DNA of 64,000 nt from the NCBI RefSeq assembly GCF_013141915.1, contig NZ_SROX01000008.1, positions 62,001 through 126,000 on the forward strand. The letters are read 5' to 3'. The notes under the pieces were generated by a model. That model was not told where the DNA came from. It searched no databases and saw nothing but the letters and a program-made list of their open reading frames with translations. The first letter of the stretch is position 1. Every line of letters starts with the position of its first letter. This document shows positions 7,945-16,088 of the stretch, in pieces. Source of the DNA: Cupriavidus necator (GTDB lineage: Bacteria > Pseudomonadota > Gammaproteobacteria > Burkholderiales > Burkholderiaceae). The position numbers and the translations under genes are program-made.

Positions 7945-9033
7945 TCAGGTGTTCTGCACCACGATGCTGGGGAACTTGCTGGTCATGTCGCGCGCCTTGT
8001 CGGCGACCTTGATCGCCACCTTGCGCGCGATGGCGCGGTACATCTCGGCCACCGGGCTGTCGGGCTCGGCCACCACGGTGGGGCGCCCGGAATCGGCCTG
8101 CTCGCGGATGCGCAGGTTCAGCGGCAGGCTGCCGAGCAGGTCCACGCCGTAGTCGGCGCACATCTTCTCGCCGCCGCCCTGGCCGAAGATATGTTCGACA
8201 TGGCCGCAGTTCGGGCAGCAATAGACCGCCATGTTCTCGACGATGCCGAGGATGGGGATGCCCACCTTCTCGAACATCTTCAGGCCCTTCTTGGCGTCCA
8301 GCAGCGCGATGTCCTGCGGCGTGGTGACGATCACCGCGCCGGTGACCGGCACCTTCTGAGACAGCGTCAGCTGCACGTCGCCGGTGCCGGGCGGCATGTC
8401 GACGATCAGGTAATCCAGGTCGTGCCAGTTGGTCTGGCGCAGCAGCTGCTCCAGCGCCGAGGTAACCATCGGGCCGCGCCACACCATGGGGTTGTCCTGC
8501 TCGATCAGGAAGCCGATCGAGTTGGCCTGCAGCCCATGGCCCTCGAGCGGCTCCATGGTCTGGCCGTCGGCGGATTCGGGGCGGCCGTCGATGCCCAGCA
8601 TCATCGGCAGGCTCGGGCCGTAGATATCCGCGTCGAGCATGCCCACGCGCGCGCCTTCGGCAGCCAGCGCCAGCGCCAGGTTGACGGCGGTGGTCGACTT
8701 GCCCACGCCGCCCTTGCCCGACGCCACCGCGATCACGTTCTTCACGCCAGGCAGCAGCTTCACGCCGCGCTGCACCGCGTGGGCGACGATCTTCATGGTC
8801 ACCGCCACGCTGACATTGGTGACGCCCGGCACTTGCCGGACCGCGGCTACCACCAGCTTGCGGATCAGATCGAACTGGCTCTTCGCGGGATAGCCCAGCT
8901 CAACTTCCAGCGATACCTCGCCGCCGTCGACACGGATATTCCTGGCCGAGCGGGTGGACACCAGGTCCTTGCCCGTATTGGGGTCGATGACGGTGCGCAG
9001 GGCTTCGGTAACCTGCTCAGTGCTGACGCTCAA
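7945..9033 (-). CDS. apbC: Iron-sulfur cluster carrier ATPase ApbC/Mrp
   Basis: This is a cytoplasmic P-loop protein that receives and hands over [4Fe-4S] clusters. Residues 1-80 form a MIP18/DUF59-type domain. Residues about 95-362 form the Mrp ATPase with the deviant Walker A GKGGVGKST at 106-114, DADIYGPS at 134-141 and VDMPPGTGD at 211-219. Cys273 and Cys276 (CPNC) are the expected cluster ligands. It is the first gene of the minus-strand formate dehydrogenase run, only 16 bases before the DUF3305 gene. This suggests that cluster supply is expressed together with the Fe-S-rich enzyme and polyferredoxin. ApbC is also a general housekeeping factor, so the link may be shared rather than dedicated. 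Confidence 0.95.
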   Translation of the reverse strand: MSVSTEQVTEALRTVIDPNTGKDLVSTRSARNIRVDGGEVSLEVELGYPAKSQFDLIRKLVVAAVRQVPGVTNVSVAVTMKIVAHAVQRGVKLLPGVKNVIAVASGKGGVGKSTTAVNLALALAAEGARVGMLDADIYGPSLPMMLGIDGRPESADGQTMEPLEGHGLQANSIGFLIEQDNPMVWRGPMVTSALEQLLRQTNWHDLDYLIVDMPPGTGDVQLTLSQKVPVTGAVIVTTPQDIALLDAKKGLKMFEKVGIPILGIVENMAVYCCPNCGHVEHIFGQGGGEKMCADYGVDLLGSLPLNLRIREQADSGRPTVVAEPDSPVAEMYRAIARKVAIKVADKARDMTSKFPSIVVQNT

Positions 9034-9189
9034 GACAAACTCCGCTTGGATAGGTGGGGACGGGCGCAGGATGGCCTGCGTCTAATGTATCAAAGTATGA
9101 AGCACCGGCCATGAACGCCGGAAATCCGCGCGCAATTCCCTCCGCGAGGTGGGGGATTACAGACATTTACAAATCTCACAAGCTTGCAC

Positions 9190-9218
9190 TTGTGCGCGCG
9201 CCGCCATATCCATATTGT
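9190..9218 (+). promoter_or_regulatory. Candidate sigma-70 promoter for the OmpA-like lipoprotein gene
   Basis: TTGTGC (9190-9195) and TATTGT (9213-9218) are separated by 17 bases. This would start transcription near 9225 and leave a leader of about 135 bases before the ATG at 9361. The leader includes an imperfect inverted repeat, CTTGG...TACC with GGTA-CCAAG, at about 9298-9329. The match is moderate and rests on sequence alone. Confidence 0.35.
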
Positions 9219-9360
9219 AGTGCGGTTGGCGGCCCGGCACCGCGGCACCTCCGCCGTCCCGGGGCTGACGCGCACTATGGGTTACCTGCCGCTTGCGCCT
9301 TGGCGTTACCATCGCGATGCGGTACCAAGAACATTTACGGGAACATCAGAAGGAGAAAGC

Positions 9361-9999
9361 ATGAACATCAAGCTCGTTACCGTTTCTCTCGCCGCCGCCA
9401 CGCTGCTGGCCGCCGGCTGCGCCACCGAACAGCAAACCCATACGGCGGTTGGTACCGGGGTCGGCGCCGCGGTCGGCGCGGGGCTGGGCAACCTGATCGG
9501 CGGCAATACCACCGGCACGCTGGTGGGCGCCGCGGTCGGCGGTGCCATCGGCGGCGCGACCGGCTACAACTGGAACGCGATCCGCGGCAAGCTGAACAAG
9601 GACACCGCGGGCACGGGCACCCAGATCACCGAACAGCCGGACGGCTCGCTGAAGGTGAACATCCCCAGCCAGGTCACCTTCGACACCGACAGCGCCTCCA
9701 TCAAGCCGTCGTTCCGCTCGGTGCTCGACCAGGTCGCGCAGACCCTGGGCCAGCACCAGGACGTCAGCGCCAACGTGGTGGGCCATACCGACAGCACCGG
9801 CAACCCCAACTACAACATGCAACTGTCGCAACGCCGCGCCCAGAGCGTGGCGGGCTACCTGGGTGACCGCGGCGTCGCTCGCAACCGCCTGTCGGCCGAA
9901 GGCCGCGGGCAAAGCCAGCCCGTGGCGGACAACGCGACCGAGGCCGGACGGGCACAAAATCGCCGCGTCGAAATTTTTTTGAAACCAATCCAAGGGTGA
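9361..9999 (+). CDS. OmpA-family outer membrane lipoprotein with glycine-zipper domain
   Basis: This 212-residue protein anchors the outer membrane to peptidoglycan. The lipoprotein signal ends LLAAGC, so Cys20 would be lipidated. Residues about 31-70 are a Gly/Ala-rich zipper (VGAAVGAGLGNLIGG and VGAAVGGAIGGATGY). Residues about 95-212 form an OmpA-type peptidoglycan-binding domain, with VGHTDSTGNPNYNMQLSQRR carrying the conserved Asp and Arg. The ATG at 9361 is preceded by AGAAGGAGAAAGC, an excellent ribosome site. An in-frame extension to 9184 would destroy the signal peptide and is rejected. A strong terminator follows at 10106, so it is probably monocistronic. Confidence 0.93.
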   Translation: MNIKLVTVSLAAATLLAAGCATEQQTHTAVGTGVGAAVGAGLGNLIGGNTTGTLVGAAVGGAIGGATGYNWNAIRGKLNKDTAGTGTQITEQPDGSLKVNIPSQVTFDTDSASIKPSFRSVLDQVAQTLGQHQDVSANVVGHTDSTGNPNYNMQLSQRRAQSVAGYLGDRGVARNRLSAEGRGQSQPVADNATEAGRAQNRRVEIFLKPIQG

Positions 10000-10105
10000 C
10001 CCTGTCATAGAAACAGGTGCCGCTTGCCACCGTTGCTGGCTCGCGATGGGTGGCTGACCTCCCGGGCGGTACCTGATTTCTCCTCCTTTTCCGTTGTGGA
10101 AAGCT

Positions 10106-10133
10106 GCGCCGGCTCTGACCGGCGCTTTTTTTT
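10106..10133 (+). terminator. Intrinsic terminator after the OmpA-like gene
   Basis: A perfect 7-base stem, GCGCCGG (10106-10112) with CCGGCGC (10119-10125), has a 6-base loop CTCTGA and is followed by eight T residues. It separates the lipoprotein gene from metG. Confidence 0.93.
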
Positions 10134-10160
10134 GCCCGCGCGGTTTCGGCACGCTCCCCA

Positions 10161-10175
10161 TTCCGCGATGCGGAA
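10161..10175. promoter_or_regulatory. Palindrome TTCCGC-GAT-GCGGAA upstream of metG
   Basis: The arms TTCCGC and GCGGAA are perfect inverted repeats around three bases. It lies about 25 bases before a TAAAAT hexamer (10202-10207) that could be the metG -10 element, so it could be an operator. Two related palindromes occur near 12376 and 12494. Recognition by a protein is inference. Confidence 0.3.
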
Positions 10176-10286
10176 CCACCGCGCGGCGGCCGGCCACTTG
10201 TTAAAATAGCCCCTTCCCGGCACGCGTCCGCCCGCCCTGGCTGACGCCGTCCCCACGATCTCCCCGCTCCTGACCGGCTCCTGTTT

Positions 10287-12347
10287 ATGACCGCACGTCG
10301 CATCCTCGTCACATCCGCCCTGCCTTATGCCAACGGCCAGATCCATATCGGCCACCTGGTGGAGTACATCCAGACCGATATCTGGGTGCGGTTCCAGCGC
10401 ATGATGGGCAACGAGGTCTACTACGTCGGCGCCGACGATACGCACGGCACCCCGGTCATGCTGCGTGCTGAAAAGGAAGGCATCACGCCCAAGGCGCTGA
10501 TCGACCGCGTCTGGACCGAGCACAAGCGCGATTTCGACAGCTTCCTGGTGTCGTTCGACAATTACTACAGCACCGACGCCGAGGAAAACCGCGAACTGTG
10601 CGAAAAGATCTACCTGGCCCTGAAAGCCGAGGACCTGATCGCCGAGCGCGAGGTCGAGCAGTTCTACGACCCGGTCAAGAACATGTTCCTGCCCGACCGC
10701 TTCATCAAGGGCGAGTGCCCGAAGTGCGGCGCCAAGGACCAGTACGGCGATTCGTGCGAGGTATGCGGCACCACCTATGTGCCGACCGACCTGAAGAACC
10801 CCTATTCGGTGGTGTCCGGCGCCACGCCGGTGCGCAAGTCGTCGGCCCACTATTTCTTCAAGCTGTCCGATCCGCGCTGCGAAAGCTTCCTGCGCGAGTG
10901 GGTGGCTGACCTGGCCCAGCCGGAAGCCGCCAACAAGATGCAGGAATGGCTCGGCGCCGAGGGCGAGGCCTCGACCCTGTCCGACTGGGACATCTCGCGC
11001 GACGCGCCCTACTTCGGCTTCGAGATCCCTGGCGCGCCGGGCAAGTACTTCTATGTGTGGCTGGACGCCCCGATCGGCTACTACGCCAGCTTCAAGAACC
11101 TGGCGCAGCAGCGCGGCATCGATTTCGACGCCTGGGTCGGCCCGCACTCGACCGCCGAGCAGTACCACTTCATCGGCAAAGACATCCTGTACTTCCACAC
11201 GCTGTTCTGGCCGGCGATGCTGCGCTTCTCGGGCTACCGCACCCCGACCAATGTGTTCGCCCACGGCTTCCTGACCGTGGATGGCGCCAAGATGAGCAAG
11301 TCGCGCGGCACCTTCATCACCGCGCAGAGCTATATCGACACCGGCATGAACCCGGAGTGGCTGCGCTACTACTTCGCCGCCAAGCTCAACGCCAGCATGG
11401 AAGACCTCGACCTGAACCTCGACGACTTCATCGCGCGCGTGAACAGCGACCTGATCGGCAAGTACGTCAACATCGCCAGCCGCGCCGCGGGCTTCCTGGT
11501 CAAGCGCTTCGACGGCAAGGTCGACGAAGCCGCGCTGGCCCATCCGCTGCTGGAACAGTTGCGCCAGGCCGCGCCGCAGGTGGCGCACCTCTATGAAAGC
11601 CGCGAGTACAGCAAGGCGCTGCGCCTGGTGATGGAGCTGACCGATGGCGTCAATGCCTTCGTCGACACCGAGAAGCCGTGGGAACTGGCCAAGGACGACG
11701 GCAAGCGCGCCGCGCTGCATGCGGCGTGCTCGGTCTCGCTGGAAGCATTCCGGCTGCTGACGATCTACCTGAAGCCGGTGGTGCCCAACGTGGCCGCGGG
11801 TGTGGAGCGCTTCCTGAATGTCGAGCCGCTGGACTGGCGCGCTATCGACAAGCAGCTGTCGGCCGCCAGCCCGGTGCAGCCCTACCAGCATTTGATGACG
11901 CGCGTCGATGCCAAGCAGGTCGACGCGCTGCTGGCCGCCAACCGCGAATCGCTGCAGGCGGCCGCGGCACCGGCCGCCGCCGCAACCGCAATCGAGCCCA
12001 TTGCCGACACCATCACCATCGATGACTTCGCCAGGATCGACCTGCGCGTGGCGAAGATCGTCGAATGCCAGAAGGTGGAAGGCTCGAACAAGCTGCTGCA
12101 GCTGACGCTGGACCTGGGCGAAGGCCGCACCCGCAATGTGTTTTCCGGCATCCAGTCCGCCTACACGCCCGAGCAACTGGTGGGCAAGCTGACCGTGGTG
12201 GTGGCCAACCTGGCACCGCGCAAGATGAAGTTCGGCGTGTCCGAAGGCATGGTGCTGGCGGCCTCGGCCGCGGATGAAAAGGCCGCGCCCGGCCTGTATA
12301 TCCTGGAGCCGCACAGCGGCGCGGTACCGGGCATGCGCATCGGCTGA
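10287..12347 (+). CDS. metG: Methionyl-tRNA synthetase
   Basis: This cytoplasmic enzyme charges tRNA-Met with methionine. The class I signature HIGH is at residues 20-23 and KMSKS at 335-339. A zinc knuckle [18 protein letters not shown] lies near 144-161. The C-terminal part (about 580-686), starting around [18 protein letters not shown], is the EMAP/Trbp111-type tRNA-binding and dimerisation domain. Its 686 residues are normal for the long bacterial form. It lies divergent from apbC with the lipoprotein gene between them and seems to be transcribed alone. Confidence 0.98.
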   Translation: MTARRILVTSALPYANGQIHIGHLVEYIQTDIWVRFQRMMGNEVYYVGADDTHGTPVMLRAEKEGITPKALIDRVWTEHKRDFDSFLVSFDNYYSTDAEENRELCEKIYLALKAEDLIAEREVEQFYDPVKNMFLPDRFIKGECPKCGAKDQYGDSCEVCGTTYVPTDLKNPYSVVSGATPVRKSSAHYFFKLSDPRCESFLREWVADLAQPEAANKMQEWLGAEGEASTLSDWDISRDAPYFGFEIPGAPGKYFYVWLDAPIGYYASFKNLAQQRGIDFDAWVGPHSTAEQYHFIGKDILYFHTLFWPAMLRFSGYRTPTNVFAHGFLTVDGAKMSKSRGTFITAQSYIDTGMNPEWLRYYFAAKLNASMEDLDLNLDDFIARVNSDLIGKYVNIASRAAGFLVKRFDGKVDEAALAHPLLEQLRQAAPQVAHLYESREYSKALRLVMELTDGVNAFVDTEKPWELAKDDGKRAALHAACSVSLEAFRLLTIYLKPVVPNVAAGVERFLNVEPLDWRAIDKQLSAASPVQPYQHLMTRVDAKQVDALLAANRESLQAAAAPAAAATAIEPIADTITIDDFARIDLRVAKIVECQKVEGSNKLLQLTLDLGEGRTRNVFSGIQSAYTPEQLVGKLTVVVANLAPRKMKFGVSEGMVLAASAADEKAAPGLYILEPHSGAVPGMRIG

Positions 12348-12363
12348 TCGTTCTATCGCGGTT

Positions 12364-12388
12364 CCCTCTTCCGCAGTGCGGGAGAGGG
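12364..12388. repeat. Hairpin-forming palindrome after metG
   Basis: CCCTCTTCCGCA (12364-12375) and TGCGGGAGAGGG (12377-12388) pair along 12 bases with one T-G wobble and a single-base centre. It could act as the metG terminator, though no T run follows. It resembles the hairpin repeats at 50571 and 62264. Its core TTCCGCA-G-TGCGGGA also resembles the palindrome at 12487. Confidence 0.6.
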
Positions 12389-12704
12389 CCGCAATCCCGC
12401 GGCACGCCCGTGACGCGGGTTCGATCGCGGCGAATCGCCGCCCCGCCCCTGACGGCGCGACCACGCGCCCGCCTGAGTCGCCCGAATTCTGCAATGCAGA
12501 ACAGCACGGCGCTAAATTCCCCCCTATCCCCCGCTCTATGCACACGCGGCATGTCATACATGGTTCCGGCGCATCGCGCTTGTGACCCCCTGGCTTGCCG
12601 CGTAGATTCCACCTCGCAGAATCACAAACCACAAAAACAAGAAGCCGGCGACGCAACCCGCTCGCGCGCTTGCGTGCCGCCGCTTCGCATGGAAGGGGAC
12701 ATTT
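12389..12704. other. Non-coding region upstream of the carboxylase operon
   Basis: No convincing gene is seen. The stretch contains a perfect palindrome at 12487-12501 (listed separately), an A-rich segment at about 12620-12645 and, at its end, the GGAAGGGG ribosome site at 12691-12698 for the carboxylase. As the only long gap before the operon it must hold the operon promoter, but I cannot place -35 and -10 hexamers with confidence. Confidence 0.6.
12487..12501. promoter_or_regulatory. Perfect palindrome TTCTGCA-A-TGCAGAA, candidate IclR operator
   Basis: A 15-base palindrome with perfect 7-base arms lies about 205 bases before the carboxylase start. IclR-family regulators usually bind palindromes of about this length near the operon they control, and an IclR gene is the third gene of this operon. 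The link between site and protein is inferred. Confidence 0.45.
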
Positions 12705-15700
12705 GTGAAGAAGCTCTTGATCGCCAATCGTGGCGAGATCGCGTTGCGCGTGCAGCGCGCCGCCCGCGATCTCGGCATCGCCACCGTGGCCGTCTACGCC
12801 GCCGACGATGCCAACAGCCGTCACCGCCTGCTGGCCGACGAAGCCGTCGCGCTGCCGGGCGAGGGGGCGGCGGCCTATCTCGACATCGCTGCCATGATCG
12901 CCGCCGCGCGTGCCACCGGTTGCGATGCCATCCACCCCGGTTATGGTTTTCTCAGCGAGCGCGCTGACTTCGCCAACGCCTGCGCAGCGGCGCAGATCGT
13001 TTTCGTCGGCCCCGAGCCCGGGCACCTGGCCCTGTTCGGCGACAAGGGCCGCGCGCTGGCGCTGGCGGCCCGCTGTGGCGTGCCGGTGATGCCGGCCACG
13101 CCGGGCGGCGCCACGCTCGACGCGGTGGCGGCGTTCTTCGACGAACAGGACGGCGCCGGCGTGGTGCTCAAGGCCGTCGGCGGCGGCGGCGGGCGCGGCA
13201 TGCGGGTGGTGCGCGAGCGCGACGCGCTGGCTGAAGCCTATGCGCGCTGCCGCTCCGAGGCCCGCTCGGCGTTCGGCGTCGATGCCCTCTACGCCGAGCG
13301 TCTGGTGGCCCGCGCGCGCCATGTCGAAGTGCAGATCGCCGGCGACGGCGACAACGTGATCGCGCTGGGCGAACGCGACTGTACGCTGCAGCGCCGCTTC
13401 CAGAAGGTGGTGGAGATCGCGCCCAGCCCGGCGCTGGCCCCGGCAATGCGCCAGCGCATCGTTGAGGCCGCCTGCACGCTGGCGCGCGAGGCGCGCTACC
13501 GCAGCCTCGGCACCTTCGAATTCCTGGTCGAAGAACCGGCGGACGGCAACCGCGCCGGCGCCGACCTGCCCTTTGTCTTTATCGAAGCCAACCCCCGCCT
13601 GCAGGTCGAGCACACCGTCACCGAGCAGGTCACCGGCGTCGACCTGGTCGCCATCCAGCTGGGACTGGCCGAGGGCCGGCGCCTGGCCGAGTTGGGGCTG
13701 GACCCCGAGCATCCGCCGCGCATGCGCGGCTATGCGATCCAGGTGCGCGTCAATGCCGAGGCCACGGACGCGCAAGGGCTGGCGCGCCCGGCGCAAGGCC
13801 GGCTGGAGCGATTCGATCCACCTACGGGACCGGACGTGCGCGTCGACACCCATGGCTATACCGGCTACGCGCCATCCGCGCACTATGACACGCTGCTGGC
13901 CAAGCTGATCGTCACCTCCGCCAGCGACAACTTCGCCGACGCGGTGCGGCGCCTGCAACGCGCGCTGGCCGAATTCAATATCGCCGGCATCGCCACCAAC
14001 CTGGACCTGCTGCGCGCGTTAGCGGAGCGCGAAGATTTTGCCGCCCAGCGCGTGCATACGCGCTATATGGAAGCCGCGCTGCCCGCGCTGCTGGAACGCG
14101 CCGCGCAGATCGGTGCGCAGGACGCGGCACGGCAAGCCCTGGCGGGCGCCGGCGCGGCCGCTCCGGTGGCGGCGCCATCCAGCACCGCCAGCTTCGACGA
14201 GCAACTGGGCGAAGGCTTGTGCGCGGTGCGCGCGCCGATGAACGGCCGCGTGATCGAACTGGCGCGCGAGAACGACGTGGTCCAGGCCGGCCAGACCGTG
14301 GCGGTGCTCGATGCAATGAAGATGGAACATGCCATCGTTGCCGAGCACGCCGGCCGCGTGCTCGACCTGCGCAGCGCATGCGGCGAGCAGGTGGCCGAGG
14401 GCCAGGTGATGCTGGTGCTGGAGCCCGCCGACGCCGGCGCGCAGGACGGCGGCGAAGCCGAATACGCCGACCCCGCGGCGATCCGCCCGGACCTGCAGCG
14501 CGTGCTGGACCGCCATGCCTTCCTGTACGACGCCGCCCGCCCGGAGGCGGTGGCGCGCCGCCGCGCGCGCGGCCAGCGCACCGCGCGCGAGAACGTCGAC
14601 GACCTCTGCGATGCGGGCAGCTTCCGCGAGTACGGCGGCCTGGCGCTGGCGGCGCAGGCCAGCCGGCGCAGCGAGGCCGACCTGATCGCCAACACGCCCG
14701 CCGACGGCCTGATCACCGGCACCGGCACGGTCAACGGCAGCCTGTTCGCGCCGGAACGCGCGCGCTGCGCGGTGCTGGCCTACGATGCCACCGTGCTCGC
14801 CGGCACCCAGGGCAAGCGCAACCACACCAAGACCGACCGCATCCTGGAAGTGGCGCTGCGCAACCGACTGCCCACGGTGATCTTTGCCGAAGGCGGCGGC
14901 GGCCGCCCCGGCGATGTCGACTTCCCCACCGTGGCCGGCCTGTACCAGCCATCGTTCGGGGCGTTCGCCGAGCTCAGCGGCGAAGTGCCGGTGGTTGGCA
15001 TCGCATCCGGGCGTTGCTTTGCCGGCAATGCCGCGCTGCTGGGCTGCTGCGACCTGATCATTGCCACGCGCAACGCCAACATCGGCATGGCCGGTCCCGC
15101 CATGATCGAAGGCGGCGGCCTGGGTGTGTTCCGGCCCGAGGACATCGGACCGGCCGCGGTGCAGTACCACAACGGCGTCGCCGACCTGCTGGTCGACGAC
15201 GAAGCCGCGGCCGTGGCCGCAGCGAAGCACTATCTGTCGATGTTCCAGGGCCGGGTCGAAGCCTGGCAGGCGCCCGACCCGCTCGCGCTGCGCCACGTGG
15301 TGCCCGAAAACCGGCTGCGCGTGTACGACACCCGTGCCGCCATCGCGGCGCTGGCCGACGTAGGCAGCGTGCTGGAGCTGCGCGCGGGCTTCGGCACCGG
15401 CATCCACACCGCGCTGGCGCGCATCGAAGGGCGGCCGGTGGGCCTGCTCGCCAACAATCCGCGCCACCTCGGCGGCGCCATCGATGCCGACGCCGCCGAC
15501 AAGGCCGCGCGCTTCATGCAGCTGTGCAACGCGCACGGGCTGCCGATCGTGTCGCTGATCGACACGCCGGGCTTCATGGTGGGCCCTGAGGTCGAGGCCC
15601 GCGCCCAGGTGCGCCACGTGTCGCGCATGTTCGTGATTGGCGCCAAGCTGCGCGTGCCGTTCCTGGCGGTGGTGCTGCGCAAGGGCTACGGGCTGGGCGC

Positions 15701-16040
15701 GATGGCGATGGCCGCGGGCGGTTTCCGCGCGCCAAGCTTCACAGTGTCGTGGCCGACCGGCGAGTTCGGCGGCATGGGGCTGGAGGGCGCGGTGCGGCTG
15801 GGCTTCCGCAAGGAACTCGAAGCGCTGCCGGCCGGGCCGCAGCGCGATGCGCTGTACCAGCAACTGGTGGCGCAGATGTACGAACGAGGCCATGCCATCA
15901 ACGCCGCGGCGGCGCTGGAACTCGACGCGGTGATCGATCCCGCTGCCACGCGGCAGTGGCTGGTCAGCGGACTCGACGCGGGCGCCGCCGACCCGCAGCG
16001 CTCGCAGCGACCGATACGCCCCTTCGTCGACGCCTGGTAG
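12705..16040 (+). CDS. Single-chain biotin-dependent acyl-CoA carboxylase (BC-BCCP-CT fusion)
   Basis: This 1111-residue protein joins all parts of an acyl-CoA carboxylase. Residues 1 to about 455 are biotin carboxylase, with ATP-grasp loop GGGGGRGM (159-166) and catalytic segment EANPRLQVEH (294-303). Residues about 505-573 are the biotin carrier domain, with Lys539 in AMKM as the biotinylation site. Residues about 590-1111 are a complete carboxyltransferase with fused N and C halves. It would add CO2 to the alpha carbon of an acyl-CoA using ATP and bicarbonate. Single-chain carboxylases of about 120 kDa are known, including long-chain acyl-CoA carboxylase, but the substrate here cannot be read from sequence. 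Start is GTG with GGAAGGGG upstream. It is followed by an acyl-CoA ligase after 48 bases. Confidence 0.93.
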   Translation: MKKLLIANRGEIALRVQRAARDLGIATVAVYAADDANSRHRLLADEAVALPGEGAAAYLDIAAMIAAARATGCDAIHPGYGFLSERADFANACAAAQIVFVGPEPGHLALFGDKGRALALAARCGVPVMPATPGGATLDAVAAFFDEQDGAGVVLKAVGGGGGRGMRVVRERDALAEAYARCRSEARSAFGVDALYAERLVARARHVEVQIAGDGDNVIALGERDCTLQRRFQKVVEIAPSPALAPAMRQRIVEAACTLAREARYRSLGTFEFLVEEPADGNRAGADLPFVFIEANPRLQVEHTVTEQVTGVDLVAIQLGLAEGRRLAELGLDPEHPPRMRGYAIQVRVNAEATDAQGLARPAQGRLERFDPPTGPDVRVDTHGYTGYAPSAHYDTLLAKLIVTSASDNFADAVRRLQRALAEFNIAGIATNLDLLRALAEREDFAAQRVHTRYMEAALPALLERAAQIGAQDAARQALAGAGAAAPVAAPSSTASFDEQLGEGLCAVRAPMNGRVIELARENDVVQAGQTVAVLDAMKMEHAIVAEHAGRVLDLRSACGEQVAEGQVMLVLEPADAGAQDGGEAEYADPAAIRPDLQRVLDRHAFLYDAARPEAVARRRARGQRTARENVDDLCDAGSFREYGGLALAAQASRRSEADLIANTPADGLITGTGTVNGSLFAPERARCAVLAYDATVLAGTQGKRNHTKTDRILEVALRNRLPTVIFAEGGGGRPGDVDFPTVAGLYQPSFGAFAELSGEVPVVGIASGRCFAGNAALLGCCDLIIATRNANIGMAGPAMIEGGGLGVFRPEDIGPAAVQYHNGVADLLVDDEAAAVAAAKHYLSMFQGRVEAWQAPDPLALRHVVPENRLRVYDTRAAIAALADVGSVLELRAGFGTGIHTALARIEGRPVGLLANNPRHLGGAIDADAADKAARFMQLCNAHGLPIVSLIDTPGFMVGPEVEARAQVRHVSRMFVIGAKLRVPFLAVVLRKGYGLGAMAMAAGGFRAPSFTVSWPTGEFGGMGLEGAVRLGFRKELEALPAGPQRDALYQQLVAQMYERGHAINAAAALELDAVIDPAATRQWLVSGLDAGAADPQRSQRPIRPFVDAW

Positions 16041-16088
16041 GCGCGGCGGCAGACACCACACCAGAGCGACAGCAAGAGGAGACAGCAG

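Noticed and set aside
10005..13958. 1317-codon minus-strand open frame
   Set aside because: It runs antisense through metG and the carboxylase, both with complete motifs. It has shadow-type composition and no domain.
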